Origin: Planococcus lenghuensis
GTDB taxonomy: Bacteria; Bacillota; Bacilli; Bacillales_A; Planococcaceae
NCBI RefSeq assembly: GCF_001999905.1
Contig: NZ_CP019640.1
Span: 1,468,001 to 1,532,000 of the forward strand
Reading direction: 5' to 3'
DNA: 64,000 bases
Shown here in pieces: positions 58,947 to 64,000 of this stretch (position 1 is the first letter of the stretch; the number at the start of each line of letters is the position of its first letter). The translations under genes were made by a program, and so were the position numbers. Below the pieces are notes generated by a model. It saw only the letters and a list, made by a program, of their open reading frames with translations. It ran no database searches and was not told the DNA's origin.

Positions 58947-59903
58947 ATGATACGGACAATCGGGGTTACTTATGATAACGAAGTGGAACTGAATGAATCG
59001 ATTGATGAAGTAGATTTTTCCCGCTACCGCTGGTTTTGGACGGATTTTGATCAGCCGACAGACCATGAACTTCAGCATTTGGCGTATACGTTCCAGTTTC
59101 ACCCGCTGGCCATTGAGGATTGCATCCATCGGCTTCAGCGTCCGAAACTGGATTATTATGATGATCATACGTTTTTTGTGACCCATATTGTGCGTGAGGA
59201 AGAAATGGAAATCATCAAAGAAGAACTGGATTTTTTTGTCGGCGATAATTTTGTAGTCACTTTCCATAACTTGCCTTGCACTGAAGTGGCACAGGTATGG
59301 AATCGCCTGCTGGCATACCGGAACCTGGAAAAATGGAATCCCTTTTATGTTTTTTACGAGGTACTGGACAAGATTGTTGATAATTATTTTCCGCTTCTCT
59401 ATAAAATCGAGGACAGTCTTGACAGGATTGAAGACAATACACAGAACAAATCGATGGATCACCTGATGGATGAATTATTCGATACCCGGTATATGCTGCT
59501 GAGCCTGCGGCAGACGATCAACCCGATGCGCGATTTGCTTTACCGGATGCTTAATTCACACCATTTGAACGAAGTGATGGAACGCCGGGAGTATTTCGCG
59601 GACATTTACGACCATTTGATTAAATTATCGGATATGGTGACAGCCAACAGGGAAATGACTTCCGACGTCAGGGACAGCTACCTGTCCCTGAATTCCCATC
59701 AGACGAATAATGTCATGAAAGTTCTGACAATCATTACATCAATCTTCGCGCCGCTTACGTTCATTGTGGGGATTTACGGGATGAATTTTGAATATATACC
59801 TGAACTCGGCTGGCAATACGGCTATTTTCTGACGCTTGGATTCATGGCGGTGATTGCGGTCGTCATGTTCTTGTGGTTCAGAAGACTCGGCTGGTTCAAG
59901 TAG
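58947..59903 (+). CDS. CorA family divalent cation transporter
   Basis: 318 residues. Large cytosolic N-terminal domain rich in Asp/Glu, two C-terminal membrane helices and the CorA signature GMN in 'IVGIYGMNFEYIPELGW'. Pentameric Mg2+ (or Co2+/Zn2+) channel family; the exact ion cannot be read from the sequence. The C-terminal end is a short basic tail ('WFRRLGWFK'). AAGGTGCAGAAC precedes ATG 58947. Downstream rpmG has its own TATAAT. Confidence 0.92.
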   Translation: MIRTIGVTYDNEVELNESIDEVDFSRYRWFWTDFDQPTDHELQHLAYTFQFHPLAIEDCIHRLQRPKLDYYDDHTFFVTHIVREEEMEIIKEELDFFVGDNFVVTFHNLPCTEVAQVWNRLLAYRNLEKWNPFYVFYEVLDKIVDNYFPLLYKIEDSLDRIEDNTQNKSMDHLMDELFDTRYMLLSLRQTINPMRDLLYRMLNSHHLNEVMERREYFADIYDHLIKLSDMVTANREMTSDVRDSYLSLNSHQTNNVMKVLTIITSIFAPLTFIVGIYGMNFEYIPELGWQYGYFLTLGFMAVIAVVMFLWFRRLGWFK

Positions 59904-60049
59904 CTTTTCCGGCATTGGCGACTCCATAAATTTAAGTGGGAAAACTAATTTTGTCAGTGGATTTTTTTCAGTGATATGGTATAATAGGAAAGTCGTATAA
60001 ATACTGCTTATTAATTTGCTTGATCCTATATAGTTGGGGAGGGATACAG

Positions 60050-60199
60050 ATGCGTGTTAACATTACACTTGCATGCACAGAATGTGGAGAACGTAACTAC
60101 CACTCTGTAAAAAATAAACGTAATAACCCTGAGCGTCTCGAGCTGAAAAAGTATTGCCCGCGTGATCAGCAGATGACTGTGCACCGGGAAACAAAGTAA
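60050..60199 (+). CDS. rpmG: 50S ribosomal protein L33 (bL33)
   Basis: 49 residues, begins [17 protein letters not shown] and ends [13 protein letters not shown]9-x-x-C12 and C36 in 'KYCPRD' are zinc-finger-type cysteines of the C+ form. A TATAAT (59980-59985) upstream gives a likely -10, but the -35 is weak. GGGGAGGG precedes ATG 60050. Confidence 0.95.
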   Translation: MRVNITLACTECGERNYHSVKNKRNNPERLELKKYCPRDQQMTVHRETK

Positions 60200-60202
60200 T
60201 TT

Positions 60203-60237
60203 TTAACCAAAACCTTGGCGGGTTTTGGTTTTTTCTT
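60203..60237 (+). terminator. terminator after rpmG
   Basis: ACCAAAACC (60206-60214) and GGTTTTGGT (60221-60229), 6-base loop, T-run. Confidence 0.85.
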
Positions 60238-60257
60238 TTCGAAAAGGGGAAAATATA

Positions 60258-60830
60258 ATGGACAAAGCTACGTTACGGAAAAAGATGCTGCAGCAGCTGA
60301 AAGAACTTGATCCGGAAATGCGCAGCATTAAAACTGAACAAATTACGGAGCGGCTGTTGACCGATCCCGTCTTCCGGGCTGCCGGGTCTATCGGCATCAC
60401 AGTAGCGGGATTTCCTGAAATTGATACAGCGCCGATTATCCGGCAGGCATGGGCTTCCGGAAAGCGCGTGGCAGCGCCCAAATGCCATCCCGCTTCACGA
60501 AAAATGGACTTTTATGTATTCAGTCACATGAATGAATTGGAGACTGTGTACATGGATCTGAAAGAGCCCAACCCTGCAGTGACCCGCTGGCTCCCGCCGG
60601 ATGACATTGATTTGCTTATCGTCCCGGGCATTGTTTTTTCCCGTTCAGGCTACCGGATCGGTTTTGGCGGGGGATACTACGACCGATTCCTGGCCGGTTA
60701 CGCCAATCCGACCGTGTCACTCGCATTCGATTTTCAACTTTCAGATAACTTCCCTGCTGAATCACATGACATTCCGGTCAGCATGATATACACTGAGAAT
60801 CAACTGATCAGAACGGAGGCGTTCCGTTGA
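60258..60830 (+). CDS. 5-formyltetrahydrofolate cyclo-ligase
   Basis: 190 residues. ATP-dependent conversion of 5-formyl-THF to 5,10-methenyl-THF. 'DKATLRKKMLQQL' (ATP-contact lysine region), 'PKCHP', and the glycine-rich C-terminal loop 'RIGFGGGYYDRFLA' are typical. ATG 60258 follows AAAAGGGGA; the frame from 60225 runs into the rpmG terminator. Corresponds to B. subtilis yqgN. Confidence 0.95.
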   Translation: MDKATLRKKMLQQLKELDPEMRSIKTEQITERLLTDPVFRAAGSIGITVAGFPEIDTAPIIRQAWASGKRVAAPKCHPASRKMDFYVFSHMNELETVYMDLKEPNPAVTRWLPPDDIDLLIVPGIVFSRSGYRIGFGGGYYDRFLAGYANPTVSLAFDFQLSDNFPAESHDIPVSMIYTENQLIRTEAFR

Positions 60831-61018
60831 AGACACTTTATGATGTCATGCAGCTGCTGAAAACATTCGGTGTTTTCATTTATACAGGCGAACGGCAGTC
60901 TGATCTTGATCTGATGGAAGATGAGCTGCGTGATTTATACAGGTCCGGTCTGATTGCACCTGATGTTTTTGCCTCTGCTCTCCTCGTGCTGCGAAATGAA
61001 CGGCACAGTAAAAAGTGA
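60827..61018 (+). CDS. yqgQ: YqgQ family protein
   Basis: 63 residues, mostly helical and acidic ('MKTLYDVMQLLKTFGVFIYT', 'LDLMEDELRDLYRSGLI'). The same small gene lies near yqgN and glcK in Bacillus; proposed nucleic-acid binding, role unknown. TTG 60827 overlaps the preceding stop by 4 bases (TTGA), so translation is coupled. Confidence 0.88.
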   Translation: MKTLYDVMQLLKTFGVFIYTGERQSDLDLMEDELRDLYRSGLIAPDVFASALLVLRNERHSKK

Positions 61019-61122
61019 AGGATTCAAATAGGAATGAAACTTTTTTCTGCTTTATTCGTCTGTACAAGTACGCTTAATATCCAGTAAAAGCAAGTTTATT
61101 TTAAAAGAGGAAGTGCAAAGTA

Positions 61123-63021
61123 ATGAAAGCAAATCAATGGCCGAAGCACACTATACTGGCTGTTGCGATCATCACCACCTGGCTGAAGACGTACCTCGTC
61201 TACAAAACGAGCTTTCACATGAAAATCGAAAATCCGATGCAGGAGCTGATTCTGTTCATCAATCCGCTCAGTTTTCTGCTGGCTGTATACGGTCTATCGC
61301 TGTTTTTCAAGAGCGAGCGCAGCCGAAACCGGTACTTGATATCCGTCAGTGCCCTGCTCGCTGCCGTGCTTTATGGCAACGTGGCTTTTTACCGCTTTTT
61401 CAGTGATTTCGTTACACTGCCGGTCCTGTTTCAGACAAGCAATTTCGGCGACTTGGGCACAAGCGTGACAGAGAGTGTCTTTGTTACAGATATCCTATAT
61501 TTCGCTGATGTGCTGCTGCTGGTCCTTGCAGTTCGCTATCTGAACATAAAAAGTGCTACGGAAGCCTCCCGGTCGCTGTACCGGCGTGCATACTTCGTGC
61601 TGACGGCGGCTGTTCTGTTTTTAAACCTCGGTCTTGCAGAAACAGAGCGTCCACAGCTTCTGACGCGCAGTTTTGACCGGGAAATGCTCGTGAAAAACAT
61701 CGGCACATATAATTACCATTTGTATGATGTTTATATCCAGTCAAAGTCTCAGGCGCAGCGGGCGCTAGCAGACGGTTCGGAACTTGTGGAAGCGAATAAT
61801 TTCGTTCAGGCTACACAGCCGCAGCCGTCACCGAAAATGACCGGTGTTGCTGAGGGACGCAATTTGATCGTGGTGACACTTGAATCGCTTCAGTCATTTG
61901 TCATTGGCAGTGAAATGAAGGATCAGACAGTAACACCTTTCCTGAACAGCCTGACAGAGGATGAGGATACCATTTACTTCCCGAATTTCTATCATCAGAC
62001 AGGGCTCGGGAAAACATCGGATTCTGAATTTCTCCTGGAAAATTCCCTGTATCCGCTCGGAGGCGGTGCTGTGTTTTTCACACATGGCGGTAATACGTAT
62101 AACTCAATGGCGGAGAGCCTCGGAGAAGAAGGTTACTTTACAGCTGTACAGCATGCGAATTCCAAAAGTTTCTGGAATCGGGATTTGATGTATCAGTCAC
62201 TCGGGATCGATAAATTCTATGATGTCGAAAGCTTTACAGTGGAAGAAGGCCAGGCAGTGAACTGGGGGATGAAAGATATCCCATTCCACGAACAGTCGGT
62301 TGCCCAGATGGCAGAGATGCAGCAGCCGTTTTATTCCCGGCTTCTTACGCTGACAAATCACTTCCCGTTTTATCTGGATGAGGAAGATAAATTCATCACG
62401 GAATATGATTCCGGGTCCAGCACGCTGAATCGTTATTTTCAGACTGCCCGTTATCTCGATGAGTCGATCAAGGTGCTGTTTGACGAACTGAAAGAAAAAG
62501 GGCTTTATGAAAACTCGGTCATTGTCATGTACGGTGACCATTACGGGATTTCTGAAAACCATAACGGAGCGATGGCTCAATATCTCGGAAAAGAAGTGAC
62601 GCCGTATGAATCGGCTCAGCTTCAGCGGGTTCCGCTATTTGTTCATATTCCAGGGTACGGGGAAGGCCATGTCGATGAAGAAATCGGCGGACAGATCGAT
62701 CTGCGGCCGACGATCCTGAATCTGCTGGGTGTGGATGCAGAAAAAGACCTGCAGCTCGGTGGTGACTTGTTCTCAGAAGAGCATGAGGAGTTTGTGATCT
62801 TCCGGGATGGACGGTTTGTAACTGAAGACGTCATCTATGCAGGGAACATCTGTTACGATGCGGAGACCGGAGAAGAGACGGACAGTACGCTCTGTGAGCC
62901 GTATATCGACCGGGCATTCGAGGAACTTGGCTATTCTGATTCAGTTATCAACGGCGATCTGCTGCGTTTCTATAACGAAAAGACCGGGCAGTTGATCGAA
63001 CCGGAGAATACCGAAGAATAA
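61123..63021 (+). CDS. LTA synthase family membrane sulfatase-like enzyme
   Basis: 632 residues. Five helices in the first 190 residues, then an extracellular sulfatase-fold domain. Catalytic Thr298 in 'GLGKTSDSEFLLENSLYPL', metal/ligand His in 'HFPFYLDEEDKFI'-region and 'YGDHYGISENHNGAMAQYLG'. Polymerises glycerol phosphate from phosphatidylglycerol (LtaS) or primes it (LtaP/YvgJ). The yqgN-yqgQ neighbourhood matches B. subtilis yqgS, an LtaS paralogue. AAAAGAGGAAG precedes ATG 61123. Confidence 0.93.
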   Translation: MKANQWPKHTILAVAIITTWLKTYLVYKTSFHMKIENPMQELILFINPLSFLLAVYGLSLFFKSERSRNRYLISVSALLAAVLYGNVAFYRFFSDFVTLPVLFQTSNFGDLGTSVTESVFVTDILYFADVLLLVLAVRYLNIKSATEASRSLYRRAYFVLTAAVLFLNLGLAETERPQLLTRSFDREMLVKNIGTYNYHLYDVYIQSKSQAQRALADGSELVEANNFVQATQPQPSPKMTGVAEGRNLIVVTLESLQSFVIGSEMKDQTVTPFLNSLTEDEDTIYFPNFYHQTGLGKTSDSEFLLENSLYPLGGGAVFFTHGGNTYNSMAESLGEEGYFTAVQHANSKSFWNRDLMYQSLGIDKFYDVESFTVEEGQAVNWGMKDIPFHEQSVAQMAEMQQPFYSRLLTLTNHFPFYLDEEDKFITEYDSGSSTLNRYFQTARYLDESIKVLFDELKEKGLYENSVIVMYGDHYGISENHNGAMAQYLGKEVTPYESAQLQRVPLFVHIPGYGEGHVDEEIGGQIDLRPTILNLLGVDAEKDLQLGGDLFSEEHEEFVIFRDGRFVTEDVIYAGNICYDAETGEETDSTLCEPYIDRAFEELGYSDSVINGDLLRFYNEKTGQLIEPENTEE

Positions 63022-63067
63022 AGTGATGTGTTGAGACGGTTGCCTGCGGGTATCCGTCTTTTTGTGC

Positions 63068-63104
63068 ATGCAAAAAGCCGATGCAGGAAGCATCGGCTTT
63101 TAAG
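63068..63104. terminator. bidirectional terminator between ltaS-like and DUF2759 genes
   Basis: AAAAGCCGATGC (63073-63084) and GCATCGGCTTTT (63090-63101), with A-run left and T-run right. Confidence 0.85.
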
Positions 63105-63105
63105 C

Positions 63106-63285
63106 TTAATGAAGGCTTGGCGGATAGCCTTGGAAAATGACAGTGGCTGCTGTAAATGCGCCAAAGATCAGAAACGTCAGCAAGTTAAAAATTAATCCTA
63201 AAAATTCTTTTCGTTTAAACGTCTGAACGACACCGATTGCCGCGAATACGGCAACGAGCCCAAAAATGACCATCAGTAAATTCAA
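63106..63285 (-). CDS. DUF2759-like small membrane protein
   Basis: 59 residues, two hydrophobic helices (about 3-22 and 30-50) separated by 'FKRKEFLG'. Similar to DUF2759 (YqgW) by size and pattern. TTG at 63285 is chosen because GAAGGGAGTG (complement) lies before it; ATG-type starts upstream have no site. Convergent to the preceding gene, divergent from the next. Confidence 0.75.
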   Translation of the reverse strand: MNLLMVIFGLVAVFAAIGVVQTFKRKEFLGLIFNLLTFLIFGAFTAATVIFQGYPPSLH

Positions 63286-63424
63286 GTATGACACTCCCTT
63301 CGACAAGTACGCTGCGTGCAGTTTCATTCTCTTCTATTGTAAAGAATGTCCTGATTTTTGTCGAGTGCCATTCGTGTCATTCTGTTGAACAGTGCTGTGC
63401 TACAATGGGATTGAGGTGATGAAT

Positions 63425-64000
63425 TTGCTGACAATCGACATATTGACGCTCGGGCCTGTCCAGACGAATTGCTATATTGTGGCACACGAAGATGGTAATT
63501 GTCTGATTATCGACCCGGGAGCAGAAAGTGAAAAAATCAAGGCACGGCTTGAAAAAAAGGGCTGGACTCCTCTGGCTGTGCTGCTGACCCATGCCCATTT
63601 TGATCATATCGGTGCAGTCGACGAAATGCGGGAGATGTACGACGTGCCGGTTTACGTGAGTGAACTGGAAAAAGACTGGCTCGGGAAGCCGGGACTGAAC
63701 GGTTCAGGGAAATATCCGATCATCGCCGACATGCGAATCAAGGAAGCTGACTTGCTGATTAGTGGGCGGGAACAGAAACTGGTGATTGGTCCGTTCCAGA
63801 TTCAATTGTTTCATACACCCGGCCATTCACCGGGCAGCATTACATTCGGGTTCCGGGATGCCGGATTCGCAGTGGTTGGTGATACGCTGTTCCGGGGAAG
63901 CATCGGCCGGACAGACCTGGTCGGCGGCAATCACGAGGAACTGATCACCTCCATCCGCAACTCGCTCCTGACATTGCCGGAAGGGACCCGCATCTATCCG
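63425..64000 (+). CDS. MBL-fold hydrolase, YqgX type (3' end outside window)
   Basis: 192 codons seen, open to the window end. Metal ligands H56-x-H58-x-D60-H61 in 'LTHAHFDHIGA', 'FHTPGHSPGSI' and the Asp in 'VVGDTLFRGSIGRTD'. Resembles glyoxalase II-like YqgX of B. subtilis, which acts in bacillithiol-dependent methylglyoxal metabolism only by similarity. TTG 63425 has the better spacing to GAGGTGAT; ATG 63419 in frame touches that site. Confidence 0.9.
   Translation, partial: MLTIDILTLGPVQTNCYIVAHEDGNCLIIDPGAESEKIKARLEKKGWTPLAVLLTHAHFDHIGAVDEMREMYDVPVYVSELEKDWLGKPGLNGSGKYPIIADMRIKEADLLISGREQKLVIGPFQIQLFHTPGHSPGSITFGFRDAGFAVVGDTLFRGSIGRTDLVGGNHEELITSIRNSLLTLPEGTRIYP

Overview
The window is a chromosomal segment of a low-to-mid GC Firmicute of the order Bacillales, most likely a non-spore-forming member of the Planococcaceae (Planococcus/Planomicrobium/Bhargavaea-like). 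The gene order closely follows the Bacillus subtilis yqeI-yqgX segment. A single-chain glycyl-tRNA synthetase replaces glyQ/glyS. The sporulation genes that B. subtilis carries at these positions (gpr and spoIIP between rpsT and lepA; yqfC and yqfD before phoH) are missing. No rRNA, tRNA or CRISPR array was seen.

Layout: 1-2.8 kb, end of aroE, then yhbY-nadD-yqeK-rsfS-yqeM in an overlapping operon. 2.9-6.6 kb, late competence genes comEA-comEB-comEC and small yqzM. 6.9-11.6 kb, holA, rpsT, lepA, hemW. 11.6-19.6 kb, the HrcA/CIRCE heat-shock operon hrcA-grpE-dnaK, then dnaJ-prmA-rsmE-mtaB, with a palindromic repeat between dnaK and dnaJ. 20-24.4 kb, deoC, rpsU, a sigma-W type nfeD-floA-yqfB operon, phoH. 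24.5-29.7 kb, pgpH-ybeY-dgkA-cdd-era-recO. 29.7-32.1 kb, an AT-rich accessory island with two small lipoproteins, bounded by an 18-bp direct repeat. 32.2-38.6 kb, T-box-controlled glyS, divergent ccpN-pdrP, then dnaG-sigA. 38.8-42.3 kb, acyl-CoA dehydrogenase, cytochrome c, trmK, nif3-like. 42.37-44.17 kb, an IS1182-type element with an internally deleted transposase. 44.2-48.7 kb, SDR oxidoreductase, ispH, DEAD-box helicase, nfo. 48.8-50.9 kb, zinc uptake operon znuC-znuB-zur with a Zur-box-like operator. 51-55.7 kb, HAD nucleotidase, ispG, DUF1189, Na/Pi transporter, DUF456. 55.8-64 kb, sodA, PBP2, corA, rpmG, 5-FTHF cyclo-ligase, yqgQ, LTA synthase family gene, DUF2759 gene and a truncated MBL hydrolase.

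Most of the window is ordinary housekeeping DNA: translation and ribosome maturation, protein folding, replication and repair, isoprenoid synthesis (ispH, ispG) and cell envelope. The unusual parts are non-coding or mobile: the recO/glyS island and its structured GC-rich hairpin, the decayed IS whose transposase start sits in a promoter-in-the-loop hairpin, and at least two families of interspersed palindromic repeats. I found no convincing new multigene system; the island at 29.65-32.17 kb is the best candidate for something undescribed.
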